Shown here: one piece after another, positions 36,861-45,429 of the stretch
Position numbering within the stretch: position 1 is the stretch's first letter
How the letters are laid out: the number at the start of each line of letters is the position of its first letter
Origin: Oerskovia jenensis
Lineage (GTDB): Bacteria; Actinomycetota; Actinomycetes; Actinomycetales; Cellulomonadaceae
Length of the DNA stretch: 64,000 nt
Direction of reading: 5' to 3'
Assembly (NCBI RefSeq): GCF_016907235.1
Contig: NZ_JAFBBO010000001.1
Coordinates: forward strand, 806,001 to 870,000
Made by a program: the position numbers and the translations under genes
The notes under the pieces: model-generated
Seen by the model: only the letters and a program-made list of their open reading frames with translations
The model's database searches: none
Told to the model about the DNA's origin: nothing

Positions 36861-38391
36861 GATGCCCTCGCGTCCGGAGCGCGAGCCCCTGCCCCACGTC
36901 CCCCGAGTCCGGCGCGGCACGTCCGGCCAGGTCGGCCACGGTCCAGGCGAGCCGCAGCACCCGGTCGGCTCCGCGCAGCGAGAGGGTCCCCCGGTCGAGG
37001 GCCGCGTCGATGCCGGCGAGCAGGCCCGGGTCAGGGCCGAGGCGCTCCCGGAGCCAGGTGCCCGGGACCTCGGCGTTCGTGACCCACGGCGTCCCCGCGA
37101 GCCTGGCCCTCGCCGCTGCGCGAGCGGCGGCGACACGGGCCGCGACGGTCGCGGTCGACTCCACGTCGGCACCTCCCGCCCGGTCGACCCGTGACACGGG
37201 ACGCACCTCGACCTGGACGTCGACGCGGTCGAGCAGCGGACCCGAGAGCCGGGCGAAGTACCTGCGCCGGACCAGCGGGCTGCACGAGCACTGAAGCCCC
37301 TTGCCGATGCCCAGACCGCACGGGCACGGGTTGGCGGCCAGCACGAGCTGGAAGCGGGCGGGGTAGCGCGCGGACCCGGCCGCGCGGTGGATCACGAGCT
37401 CCCCGTGCTCGAGCGGCTGGCGCAGGGTCTGCAGGACCCGCGACCCGAACTCGGGCGCCTCGTCGAGGAAGAGCACACCGCGGTGCGCCCGGGACGCGGC
37501 GCCGGGCCGCGGCAGCCCGCTGCCTCCGCCGATGATCGAGGCCGGGGTCGCGGTGTGGTGCGGGTCCTCGTAGGGCGGACGGTGGATCAGGCCCTGCCCC
37601 GGGTCGAAGACCCCCGCGACCGAGTGGACGGCCGTGACCTCGACCGCCTCGGACTCCTCGAGGTCCGGCAGGATGCCGGTGATCCGGGACGCGAGCATGG
37701 TCTTGCCCGCGCCGGGTGGTCCCACGAGCAGCAGGTGGTGCCCGCCCGCGGCGGCGACCTCGAGCGCGCGGCGCGCCTGCTCCTGGCCGAGGACGTCGCG
37801 CAGGTCCCCCTCGACGCGTCGCGGAGGCACGCTGCGTCCCGGGCGGGACGTGGTGGTCGGGGTCACGATGCCGGGGACCTCCGCGCCGTACAGGGCCGCG
37901 AGCTCGGCCAGGCTCGCCACGCCGACCACCCGCGCCCCGGGTACGAGTCGGGCCTCGTCCGCGTCCTGTGCCGGCACGACGACGTCGCGCAGACCCGCCG
38001 CGACCGCGGCGGCGACCGCGGGCAGGATGCCGCGCACGGACTGGAGCCGCCCGTCGAGCCCGAGCTCGCCGAGGTGCACGACGTGCTCGGGGTCCGCGAC
38101 CGAGATCTTTCGGGCTCCGGCGAGCATCGCGACCGCGATGGCGACGTCGAAGCCGGACCCGGCCTTGGGCAGCGAGGCCGGCGAGAGGTTGACGGTGATC
38201 TTGCGCTGTGGCCACTCGATGCCCGACGAGGCGATCGCGGCGCGGACGCGGTCCCTCGACTCGGACAGCGCCGCGTCGGGCAGCCCGACGAGCGTGAAGC
38301 CCGGGACCGAGGCCGCCAGGTGCGCCTGCACCTCCACGAGGTGGCCCGAGAGCCCCACGAGCGAGACTGCGAACGTCGTCCCGAGCGACAT
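36853..38391 (-). CDS. YifB/ComM-type Mg-chelatase-like AAA+ ATPase
   Basis: 512 residues. An N-terminal Lon-protease-like domain (VGLPDAALSESRDRVRAAI) is followed by an AAA+ module with Walker A GPPGAGKT at 224-231 and Walker B GVLFLDE near 305, then the PCPCG(L) cysteine-containing loop and Mg_chelatase C-terminal domain. In other bacteria ComM is a branch-migration helicase for transformation and DNA repair. ATG 38391 overlaps the yraN stop by one base (TGATG), and its end overlaps dprA: yraN-comM-dprA-xerC form an operon. Confidence 0.93.
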   Translation of the reverse strand: MSLGTTFAVSLVGLSGHLVEVQAHLAASVPGFTLVGLPDAALSESRDRVRAAIASSGIEWPQRKITVNLSPASLPKAGSGFDVAIAVAMLAGARKISVADPEHVVHLGELGLDGRLQSVRGILPAVAAAVAAGLRDVVVPAQDADEARLVPGARVVGVASLAELAALYGAEVPGIVTPTTTSRPGRSVPPRRVEGDLRDVLGQEQARRALEVAAAGGHHLLLVGPPGAGKTMLASRITGILPDLEESEAVEVTAVHSVAGVFDPGQGLIHRPPYEDPHHTATPASIIGGGSGLPRPGAASRAHRGVLFLDEAPEFGSRVLQTLRQPLEHGELVIHRAAGSARYPARFQLVLAANPCPCGLGIGKGLQCSCSPLVRRRYFARLSGPLLDRVDVQVEVRPVSRVDRAGGADVESTATVAARVAAARAAARARLAGTPWVTNAEVPGTWLRERLGPDPGLLAGIDAALDRGTLSLRGADRVLRLAWTVADLAGRAAPDSGDVGQGLALRTRGHHG

Positions 38392-38747
38392 CAGCCGACT
38401 CCCACGAGATGCTCGACCTGCGCGGCGCCGGCGGACGGCAGGATCACGGCCACCACGTCGATCCGTATCGACGCGGGACGGATCGGGTGCGTCGCGACCC
38501 ACTCCCCGGTCAGTCGTCGCAGCCGGGCCATCTTCTCGGCGGTCACGGCCTCGGCCGGGTGCCCGAAGCCGGTTCCTCGTCGGGTCTTGACCTCGACCAC
38601 GACCAGGACGTCGCCTTCCCGGGCGACCAGGTCGAGCTCGCCCCGGGTGCCCCGCCAGTTGCGGTCGAGGACCACCCATCCGGCCTCGACCAGGAACGCC
38701 GCAGCGACCTTCTCCCCGTACCGACCGACAGCGTCCTTCGCTCTCAT
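38391..38747 (-). CDS. YraN family (UPF0102) endonuclease-like protein
   Basis: 118 residues. Restriction-endonuclease-like fold: GRYGEKVAAAFL, then NWRGTRGELDLVARE and VVVVEVKTRRGTGFG contain the family's E-x-D-x(n)-ExK pattern. Cellular role is not established. ATG 38747 is picked because GGAGG stands directly upstream and upstream residues are not family-like. First gene of the yraN-comM-dprA-xerC operon. Confidence 0.92.
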   Translation of the reverse strand: MRAKDAVGRYGEKVAAAFLVEAGWVVLDRNWRGTRGELDLVAREGDVLVVVEVKTRRGTGFGHPAEAVTAEKMARLRRLTGEWVATHPIRPASIRIDVVAVILPSAGAAQVEHLVGVG

Positions 38748-38880
38748 GTCCCACCTCCGGCACACACCCTGGCCGGGTCGGAGCGGTGGGGGGAACGGCG
38801 CGGACGCCTGCTGTGGGAAAGCGCCTGGGACCGGGTCCTGTGCACGGCTCGGCCCCGCGGGAACGCCCCGCGAGAACACG

Positions 38881-38920
38881 GCAGTCCTGCGGCCGCCCGG
38901 TCAGGAGGCCGCAGGACTGC
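38881..38920 (-). terminator. Terminator after DUF2469 gene
   Basis: Arms 38881-38894 and 38907-38920 pair over 14 bases with a 12-base loop, 14 bases beyond the stop at 38935. Confidence 0.75.
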
Positions 38921-38934
38921 GAGGGGAACGAGAG

Positions 38935-39234
38935 CTAGAGCTGGAGCTCGGCCTTGGCCAGCTCCTCGACGTTGACGTCCTTGAACGTGACCACGCGCAC
39001 GGACTTCACGAAGCGCGCGGAGCGGTACACGTCCCACACCCAGGCGTCGGCGAGCCGCAGCTCGAAGTACACCTCGCCGGCGGCCGACCTGACCTGCAGG
39101 TCCACCTGGTTCGCCAGGTAGAAACGTCGCTCTGTCTCGACCACGTAGGAGAACAGGCCCACCACATCGCGATACTCGCGGTAGAGGGCCAGTTCCATCT
39201 CGGTCTCATAGTTCTCGAGGTCTTCGGCGCTCAC
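38935..39234 (-). CDS. DUF2469 protein (Rv2901c type)
   Basis: 99 residues from GTG 39234 (VSAEDLENYETEMELALYRE), the start that matches the mycobacterial homologue as I remember it; ATG 39252 is an alternative. The conserved block FSYVVETERRFYLANQVDL and the RLADAWVWDVYRSARFVK segment identify the actinobacterial DUF2469 family. Function unknown. It is found between rnhB and yraN in most actinobacteria and ends at a clear terminator. Confidence 0.9.
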   Translation of the reverse strand: MSAEDLENYETEMELALYREYRDVVGLFSYVVETERRFYLANQVDLQVRSAAGEVYFELRLADAWVWDVYRSARFVKSVRVVTFKDVNVEELAKAELQL

Positions 39235-39377
39235 TGCACCATCATGGACCATCGAGTGCCACAACCCCGGATCGTCGGTCCCGTCGCGCGCCGCGCCCAG
39301 GTCCCGCCGCACCCAGCCCCCACCGCACGCCCGCTCGGCTCCCGCTGCGGGCAGGCCGCTCGGGCCTCGTCGCGCGC

Positions 39378-40166
39378 TCAGACCTCGTCGCGCTCGGGGA
39401 GCCGCCAGCTCCGCCGGTGCTGCGGCGTCGGGCCGTGGGCCTTGAGGGCTTCCACGTGCACGGCCGCGCCGTACCCCTTGTTGCCGTCCCACCCGTACGC
39501 CGGGTACTGACGGGCCAGACCCGTCATGAGGCCGTCGCGCTCGCACTTGGCCAGGACGCTCGCGGCCGCGACCGACGCGCACTGGAGGTCTGCCTTGACG
39601 AGCGTGCGCACGGCCGGGTCCGGGAGGGCGGGGTCGTCCTCGGGGTCGAGGTCGAACGCCTCGAAGAGGTCCACGCTCGGCCGTGTCAGCCAGTCGTGCT
39701 TGCCGTCGAGCAGGACCGCGTCGACCGGGCCGAGCGTGCGCCGCACCTGCGCGAGCGCACGGCGTCCCGCCAGTCGCAGCGCCACGACGATGCCGTGGGC
39801 ATCGATCTCGGCCGGTCCCGCGTGCCCCACGGCCCACGCGAGCCCCCAGTCGCGGACCGCGGGAAGCATGGCCTCGCGGGCCGCGGGGGTGAGCATCTTG
39901 GAGTCGGTCAGGCCCTTCGGGAACGGGCCCGTGCTCAGGTCGACCACGACGACCCCCACGCTCACCGGTCCTGCGAGCGCACCTCGTCCCACCTCGTCCA
40001 TGCCCGCGACGAGCTGCGCGCCCGAGTCCAGGATCGCGCGCTCGTGGCGCAGCGTCGGCGGCTTGGGCCCGGTCGATCGCTTGGCGGCCGCCTTGCGGGG
40101 CGCGCGCCGGACGGCGGCAGCCTCCGGGTCACCGGCGACGAGCGGCGCACCCAGGTCGGTCGTCAC
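39378..40166 (-). CDS. rnhB: Ribonuclease HII
   Basis: 262 residues. Cleaves RNA in RNA/DNA hybrids and at single ribonucleotides. Catalytic GMDEVGRG gives Asp57 and Glu58; the third and fourth acidic residues are in [12 protein letters not shown] and the [18 protein letters not shown] region. A 40-residue basic N-terminal extension precedes the core. Its GTG start overlaps the lepB stop (GTGA), so it is translated after lepB. Confidence 0.95.
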   Translation of the reverse strand: MTTDLGAPLVAGDPEAAAVRRAPRKAAAKRSTGPKPPTLRHERAILDSGAQLVAGMDEVGRGALAGPVSVGVVVVDLSTGPFPKGLTDSKMLTPAAREAMLPAVRDWGLAWAVGHAGPAEIDAHGIVVALRLAGRRALAQVRRTLGPVDAVLLDGKHDWLTRPSVDLFEAFDLDPEDDPALPDPAVRTLVKADLQCASVAAASVLAKCERDGLMTGLARQYPAYGWDGNKGYGAAVHVEALKAHGPTPQHRRSWRLPERDEV

Positions 40167-40951
40167 GGCTCCGGCACCTCCGCGAACACGTCGCCCGGGT
40201 TGCGCATCAACGTGAGGTCGCTGAGGGGCCAGACCTTGACGAACGCGGTCCCGACGACGTTGTCGATCGGCACGAACCCTCCGCCGGGCTTGCCCGTGTT
40301 GTACCGCGAGTCGGCCGAGTGCTGACGGTTGTCGCCCATGACGAACAGCATGCCCTCCGGGACGACCACGTCGAAAGGGTCCTGGCTCGGGACGGACCCC
40401 GGCTTGATGTAGGTCTCGTCGATCGGCTGCCCGTTGACGCTCACGCGTCCCTGCGCGTCGCAGCACACGACACGGTCGCCCGGGGTGCCGATGACGCGCT
40501 TGATGAGGTGCTCCCCCGTGTCCTGCGGGAGCAGCCCCACGAACGTCATGGCCGACGTGACGGCGTTGCCGACCGTCCCCCGGTCGGGCGCGACGTACGG
40601 CGGCAGCCAGTTCCCCGGGTCCTTGAAGACGACCACGTCACCGCGATGCACGTCGAACGCGTCGGGGACGAGGCGCGAGACCATGACGCGGTCTCCCTCG
40701 ACCAGCGTGTCCTCCATCGACGCGCTCGGGATGAAGAACGCCTGCACCAGGAAGGTCTTGATCAACCACGACAGCACCAGTGCGCTGAGCAGGATGATGA
40801 CGGTCTCGCGCAGCAGCGAGCCGCGCCGGGGCGCCGGTCGTGCCCGGGACGAGCCCTCGTCCATCCGGCTCCTCGTGTCCGTCTCCGTCGGGGGTACCGC
40901 GCCGAAGGCTGGTTCGGGGCGGGGTGCTGCCTGTGCGGCGCTGTCTGTCAC
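40163..40951 (-). CDS. lepB: Signal peptidase I
   Basis: 262 residues. Membrane-anchored serine protease that removes Sec and Tat signal peptides. A cytoplasmic N-terminus of about 48 residues, one membrane segment (about 50-70), then catalytic Ser78 ([10 protein letters not shown]) and Lys151 ([12 protein letters not shown]). The [11 protein letters not shown] box is present. GTG start. Located after rplS and coupled to rnhB. Confidence 0.96.
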   Translation of the reverse strand: MTDSAAQAAPRPEPAFGAVPPTETDTRSRMDEGSSRARPAPRRGSLLRETVIILLSALVLSWLIKTFLVQAFFIPSASMEDTLVEGDRVMVSRLVPDAFDVHRGDVVVFKDPGNWLPPYVAPDRGTVGNAVTSAMTFVGLLPQDTGEHLIKRVIGTPGDRVVCCDAQGRVSVNGQPIDETYIKPGSVPSQDPFDVVVPEGMLFVMGDNRQHSADSRYNTGKPGGGFVPIDNVVGTAFVKVWPLSDLTLMRNPGDVFAEVPEP

Positions 40952-41010
40952 GCGCTCACTGTGCCACTGCGTCGCCCGTCCGGCGAAACCGGGGACGTCC
41001 CGGAACGCCG

Positions 41011-41043
41011 ACGGGCGACCACCTGCGAGAGGTGGTCGCCCGT
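41011..41043 (-). terminator. Terminator after rplS
   Basis: Arms 41011-41024 and 41030-41043 pair over 14 bases with loop GCGAG, about 38 bases past the rplS stop and before lepB. Confidence 0.75.
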
Positions 41044-41080
41044 GGACGTGTGACGAGGCTGACGCGTGGTCAGGCTCGGA

Positions 41081-41440
41081 TCACTTCGAGGGGAGCGCGT
41101 CGCGCTTCTCCTTGATCTTCGCCTTCTTGCCGCGCAGCTTGCGCAGGTAGTACAGCTTGGCGCGACGGACGTCACCGCGCGTGACGAGCTCGATCGACTC
41201 GAGGGACGGGGAGTGCACCGGGAAGGTACGCTCCACGCCGACGCTGAAGCTGATCTTGCGGACCGTGAAGGTCTCGCGGATGCCGCCACCCTGGCGGCCG
41301 ATGACGACGCCCTGGAACGCCTGGATACGAGAGCGGTTGCCCTCGACGACCTTGACGTTGACCTTGACGGTGTCTCCGGCCCGGAAGACCGGGATGTCGC
41401 TACGCAGCGATGCTGCGTCGACGCTGTCCAGCGTGTGCAT
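41081..41440 (-). CDS. rplS: 50S ribosomal protein L19
   Basis: 119 residues. Located at the 30S-50S interface. Conserved [19 protein letters not shown], the [21 protein letters not shown] segment and the C-terminal [20 protein letters not shown] are complete. ATG 41440 (MHTLDSVD) has GGGGAGAG close upstream. A 162-bp leader separates it from trmD and can fold; a terminator follows the gene. Confidence 0.97.
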   Translation of the reverse strand: MHTLDSVDAASLRSDIPVFRAGDTVKVNVKVVEGNRSRIQAFQGVVIGRQGGGIRETFTVRKISFSVGVERTFPVHSPSLESIELVTRGDVRRAKLYYLRKLRGKKAKIKEKRDALPSK

Positions 41441-41455
41441 TGATCTCTCCCCGCC

Positions 41456-41576
41456 CTGCCACAGGTCAGACGCGTTCTCGTGGCCCACCGCGAGGTGGGT
41501 CCGGTTCAGTACGTGGGTGGTGCTCGCATGTGATCGGTCGCGCACGCGGACGTGCGGTGGGCTTCCCCTGTGGCAG
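41456..41576 (-). promoter_or_regulatory. Structured rplS leader
   Basis: On the minus strand CTGCCACAGG (41567-41576) is exactly complementary to CCTGTGGCAG (41456-41465), which stands just before the Shine-Dalgarno of rplS. Pairing would enclose the roughly 100-base leader and hold the ribosome-binding site at its base. This may be autoregulatory; no named ribosomal leader motif was recognised. Confidence 0.4.
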
Positions 41577-41602
41577 AGGCCCGACCGGCGCACACCAAGG
41601 GT

Positions 41603-42430
41603 CTATTCTGCCACACCACCGGCGGTGGCTCCGGGGGCGGGCTCGTCACCGCGGGGCGCACGGTGCAGCGTTCCCCCGCGGACCTCCCAGCCGAGCGTCG
41701 CGAGGAACGCCCGGTCGTGCTTGTCGAGGCCGCTCGCGTCGAGCGCCGCGATCAGGTCCGGCCGGCGGGCGGAGGTCTTCTCGAGCGCCCGGTCCCGGCG
41801 CCAACGACGGATCTTCGCGTGGTGTCCCGAGAGCAGGACGTCGGGCACCTCGAGGTCCGCCCAGACCGGCGGCTTGGTGTAGACGGGGTACTCGAGCAGC
41901 CCGGCCGCGCCGTGGGACTCCTCGACGAGCGACTCGGGGTTCCCGATCACGCCCGGCAGCAGCCGCGCCACGGCCTCGACCATGACGAGCGAGGCGACCT
42001 CTCCCCCGTTGAGCACGTAGTCGCCGATCGAGAGCTCGCTCACGCGGTGCCCGGCGGCACGGTAGTGCTCGGCCACGCGCGCGTCGATGCCCTCGTAGCG
42101 CCCGCACGCGAAGACGAGCTGGTCCTCGGTCGCCAGGGCTTCCGCGGTGCGCTGGGTGAACGTCGTGCCCGACGGCGTCGGCACCACCAGGTGCGCGGGT
42201 CCGGTCGCGGTCAGGTCGTCGATGGCCTGCCCCCAGACGTCGGGGCGCATGACCATGCCCGCTCCCCCGCCGAAGGGCGTGTCGTCGACCGTGCGGTGCC
42301 GGTCGGCGGTCCAGTCCCGCAGGTCGTGGACGCGCAGGTCGAGCAGGCCGGCGACGCGTGCCTTGCCGACGAGCGAGAGGTCCAGGGCGGCGAGGTACTC
42401 GGGGAAGATCGAGACGATGTCGATGCGCAC
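41603..42430 (-). CDS. trmD: tRNA (guanine-N1-)-methyltransferase
   Basis: 275 residues. Methylates G37 next to the anticodon using SAM in a trefoil-knot fold. Motifs [38 protein letters not shown] and [11 protein letters not shown] are intact, as is the C-terminal [16 protein letters not shown] 42430 (VRIDIVSIF) starts one base after the rimM stop. Follows rimM in the standard rpsP-rimM-trmD-rplS order. Confidence 0.97.
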   Translation of the reverse strand: MRIDIVSIFPEYLAALDLSLVGKARVAGLLDLRVHDLRDWTADRHRTVDDTPFGGGAGMVMRPDVWGQAIDDLTATGPAHLVVPTPSGTTFTQRTAEALATEDQLVFACGRYEGIDARVAEHYRAAGHRVSELSIGDYVLNGGEVASLVMVEAVARLLPGVIGNPESLVEESHGAAGLLEYPVYTKPPVWADLEVPDVLLSGHHAKIRRWRRDRALEKTSARRPDLIAALDASGLDKHDRAFLATLGWEVRGGTLHRAPRGDEPAPGATAGGVAE

Positions 42431-42431
42431 G

Positions 42432-43016
42432 TCAGTCGTCGGTCCCGTCGGTCGCGTCGTCGGGAGCGTCGTCGTCGGTGCCCGGTGTCGGCTCGGCGAC
42501 CTCGAGCAGGTCCGCGTCGCGTGCCAGGAGACCGCCCGGCGGGTCGAGCACGACACGACCGCCCGGCACGTCCACCACGGGGACGATCGCGTGCACGAAC
42601 GGGACGAGCGTGCGCGTGCCGTCGGTCTCCTTGAGCACGAGCAGGTCGTGCGCCGGGAGGTGCTCGAGGCCCAGGACCTCGCCGACGACCGTCCCGTCCT
42701 CGAGCTCGGCGCGCAGCCCCACGAGCTCGTGGGGGTACCAGGCGTCCTCCTCGTCGGAGGCGTCGGCCTCGACGACCAGCGTGATCCCGCGCATGCGCTC
42801 GGCCGCGGAGCGGTCGCTCACGCCCGCGAACGTCACGAGCCACTTGCCCTGGTGCAGCCGGGCACGCTCGATCGTCAGCGGGCCGGCCTCCGCGGGCTCG
42901 GTGTCGATCGTGGACCCGACGACGAGGCGCGCCTCGGGGTTGTCGGTGCGCGTGTCGAGCGCGACCTCGCCGCGCAGTCCGTGGGCGCGGCCGATACGGG
43001 CCACCGTGAGCTGCAT
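42432..43016 (-). CDS. rimM: Ribosome maturation factor RimM
   Basis: 194 residues. 16S rRNA-processing factor binding S19. N-terminal [24 protein letters not shown] is diagnostic; a PRC-barrel domain ([16 protein letters not shown] to [13 protein letters not shown]) follows. The acidic C-terminal tail ([16 protein letters not shown]) is variable. The gap to khpA contains a terminator, so rimM-trmD may start a new transcript. Confidence 0.95.
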   Translation of the reverse strand: MQLTVARIGRAHGLRGEVALDTRTDNPEARLVVGSTIDTEPAEAGPLTIERARLHQGKWLVTFAGVSDRSAAERMRGITLVVEADASDEEDAWYPHELVGLRAELEDGTVVGEVLGLEHLPAHDLLVLKETDGTRTLVPFVHAIVPVVDVPGGRVVLDPPGGLLARDADLLEVAEPTPGTDDDAPDDATDGTDD

Positions 43017-43181
43017 CGTGTGCTCCTTCTCGTCGTGTACGTGCTCGTCGTGCGGGGACCTGCCCGGCGACCGGGCGCTCCCACGGTGTCACCGGACAGG
43101 TGTGGGCGCACGTCCGGGGGGTGCCGCGCGAGCGGGAGCCGGGCGGGGCGCCGGCCGGGGGCAGGCAAGGGCTGGACGGAC

Positions 43182-43221
43182 GACGAGGCCCGGTCCACCC
43201 TGAGGGGGACCGGGCCTCGTC
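43182..43221 (-). terminator. Terminator between khpA and rimM
   Basis: Perfect 15-bp arms, 43182-43196 and 43207-43221, with a 10-base loop, about 58 bases after the khpA stop. The 263-bp gap 43017-43279 holds no other feature I can support. Confidence 0.75.
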
Positions 43222-43279
43222 AGCGTGCGGTCGGAGACCGTCACGTCGTGCTGTGTATCGGCTCTGCGCTCAGCCGTCG

Positions 43280-43519
43280 TCAGCGGCGGTCGACGTCGAC
43301 GACGTCGACCCGCACCGGACCGTCGACCGACAGGGCACCGATGACCGTGCGCAGGGCACGGGCGGTACGCCCACCGCGGCCGATGACGCGGCCGAGGTCC
43401 TCGGGGTGCACCCGGACCTCGAGCAGCTCGCCCCGGCGCAGCGGCTTCGCGTTGACCCGGACGGCGTCCGGGTTGTCCACGATGCCGCGCACCAGGTGCT
43501 CGAGCGCCTCGCCGAGCAT
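43280..43519 (-). CDS. khpA: KH-domain RNA-binding protein KhpA
   Basis: 79 residues. A single KH domain with the GxxG loop in DLGRVIGRGGRTARALRTV. In other bacteria KhpA pairs with KhpB and binds many RNAs. The ATG overlaps the rpsP stop (TGATG), so it is translated together with S16, the usual location. Confidence 0.94.
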   Translation of the reverse strand: MLGEALEHLVRGIVDNPDAVRVNAKPLRRGELLEVRVHPEDLGRVIGRGGRTARALRTVIGALSVDGPVRVDVVDVDRR

Positions 43520-43953
43520 CAGGCCTGCTCTTCGGCTGCCTCAGCCGCGTCAGCGGACTCGGTCTCGACCGGCGCAGCAGCCTTCTTCTCGGCAGCCTTC
43601 GCCTTGACCTTCTCGGCGTCCTTGGCGGCGGCCTCGATGGCAGCGGCCGGGTCGACCTTCTCGCCCTTGACGCGCAGGGTGCCCTCGGCGCCCGGAAGGC
43701 CCTTGAACTTCTGCCAGTCACCCGTGATCTTGAGGAGCACGAGCACCTGCGGCGACGGCTGCGCGCCGACGCTCAGCCAGTACTGCGCACGCTCGGAGGA
43801 GATGTCGATGAGCGACGGCTCCTCGGTCGGGTGGTACTTGCCGATCTCCTCGATGACGCGACCGTCACGCTTGGTGCGCGAGTCGGCGACGACGACACGG
43901 TAGTACGGCGCACGGATCTTGCCGAGGCGCTTCAAACGAATTCTGGTGGCCAC
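43519..43953 (-). CDS. rpsP: 30S ribosomal protein S16
   Basis: 144 residues. The conserved N-terminus [25 protein letters not shown] and the body to about residue 90 are S16. A C-terminal tail of about 50 residues is rich in Ala, Lys and Glu (actinobacterial extension). GTG 43953 has AGGAGA upstream. A promoter is proposed at 44080-44109. Followed by khpA with a one-base overlap. Confidence 0.97.
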   Translation of the reverse strand: MATRIRLKRLGKIRAPYYRVVVADSRTKRDGRVIEEIGKYHPTEEPSLIDISSERAQYWLSVGAQPSPQVLVLLKITGDWQKFKGLPGAEGTLRVKGEKVDPAAAIEAAAKDAEKVKAKAAEKKAAAPVETESADAAEAAEEQA

Positions 43954-44079
43954 TGTGGTGGTCTCTCCTGGTTCTGGGTGAGGTGACCCGTGCGTCCCTC
44001 CCGGTGGGGACCGGGCGAGCACGAGGTCGGGACACGGCGTTGCGCGGAGAGAGGGGCCGGGCACGCCGAGTACCCGGCT

Positions 44080-44109
44080 ATTGTGCCAGATCCCGCACGT
44101 TGCGACCAA
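44080..44109 (-). promoter_or_regulatory. Candidate rpsP promoter
   Basis: On the minus strand TTGGTC (44104-44109) and CACAAT (44080-44085) are spaced by 18 bp. They are about 130 bp upstream of the rpsP start, in an otherwise GC-rich gap. Confidence 0.4.
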
Positions 44110-44193
44110 CCTCCCGCGACAGGACGACGATCACAGGGACCACGACCCGCCGGTGACCTCCCGGGCGGCCGGATCGCGAGGTGGCGGACCGAC

Positions 44194-45312
44194 CTACACG
44201 GGCGCCACGATCTCCCCGCGCAGGATCACCGCGGTCGGGTGCCGCAGCACCTCGATGTTCTCGCGCGGGTCCGCCGGGTACACGATCAGGTCCGCGCTCG
44301 ACCCCTCGACGAGGCCGCCGTAGCCCAGGAACTCGCGTCCCTGCCAGCTCGCGGCCGCGACCACGTCGGCGACCGGGACGCCCGCGGCGACCATCTCGGC
44401 GCACTCGTCGGCGATCCGGCCGTGACCGATGGTGCCGCCCGCGTCCGTCCCGACGAGGAGCTGGATGCCCGCCTCGTGGAGCTGGCGGACCTGCTCGTAG
44501 CGGCGCTCGTGCAGGTCGCGCAGGCGTGCCGCGAAGAGCGGGTACCTCGCGTCGGCCTGGCGGGCGATGTTCTCGAACTCGTTGATCTGCAGGAGCGTGG
44601 GCGTCACGGCGATGCCCCGCTCGGACAGCGTGTACATGTCGTCGGGGTGGATCCCCGTGCCGTGCTCGATGCAGTCGACCCCGGCCGCGAGCAGCGACGG
44701 GACGACCTCGCTCGAGAAGGCGTGCACCGTGACCCGCGCGGCCTCGGCGTGCGAGACCGCGACGGCCTCGGTCAGCACGTCCTGGGGCCACAGCGGCCGC
44801 AGGTCCCCGTCCGCCCCCAGGTCGCGGTCGATCCAGTCGCCCACGAGCTTGACCCAGCCGTCCCCCGCGCGCGCCTCCTGGCGCACGGCGTCGGGGAGCA
44901 GCGCGACGTCGTCGAGCTCGAGCCCGTAGCCGCGCAGGTAGCGCTTGGGGCGTGCGATGTGACGTCCGGCGCGCACGAGGCGTGGCAGGTCGCGCCGCGA
45001 CCTGACCCAGCGGGTGTCCAGGGGCGACCCGGCGTCACGAAGCAGGAGCGCACCGCTGTCGCGGTCGGCGATCGCCTGCGCCTGGGCCGTCGCGTTGTCG
45101 ACCGCGCCGTCCTTGCCGAGACCCACGTGGCAGTGGACGTCCACGAGGCCCGGCAGGACCCACCCTTCGAGCGCGACCATGTTGGTGCCCTGCGCCGAGG
45201 GGCGCGTCAGCGTGACGTGACCGTCCTTGACCCAGAGGTCGGACACCTCACGGTCGTCTCCCAGGAGGATGTGCCCCCGCAGGTGCAGCGAGGGGCCTTC
45301 GAGCGCGGACAT
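44194..45312 (-). CDS. Metal-dependent amidohydrolase
   Basis: 372 residues. Amidohydrolase superfamily: the metal-binding DVHCHVG is near residue 58, further ligands are in VTVHAFSSEV and CIEHGTG, and the catalytic Asp is in LLVGTDAGGTIGHG. The flanking beta-sandwich is formed by the N-terminus and the C-terminal SADLIVYPADPRENIEVL segment. The substrate is unknown; relatives act on cyclic amides or imidazolone-like compounds. An orthologue (Rv2915c) stands at the same place between ffh and rpsP in Mycobacterium. Confidence 0.88.
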   Translation of the reverse strand: MSALEGPSLHLRGHILLGDDREVSDLWVKDGHVTLTRPSAQGTNMVALEGWVLPGLVDVHCHVGLGKDGAVDNATAQAQAIADRDSGALLLRDAGSPLDTRWVRSRRDLPRLVRAGRHIARPKRYLRGYGLELDDVALLPDAVRQEARAGDGWVKLVGDWIDRDLGADGDLRPLWPQDVLTEAVAVSHAEAARVTVHAFSSEVVPSLLAAGVDCIEHGTGIHPDDMYTLSERGIAVTPTLLQINEFENIARQADARYPLFAARLRDLHERRYEQVRQLHEAGIQLLVGTDAGGTIGHGRIADECAEMVAAGVPVADVVAAASWQGREFLGYGGLVEGSSADLIVYPADPRENIEVLRHPTAVILRGEIVAPV

Positions 45313-45429
45313 CGGACTCCCAGTTCTCGGGCGGTCGGGCTCGCCCGACCTCTGACGGACCGGGGTCGGGCGGGACGGACGGAGGTCGCGGTGAGGGCCA
45401 CCACGACCTGCAGGACATAACCTAGCGCG

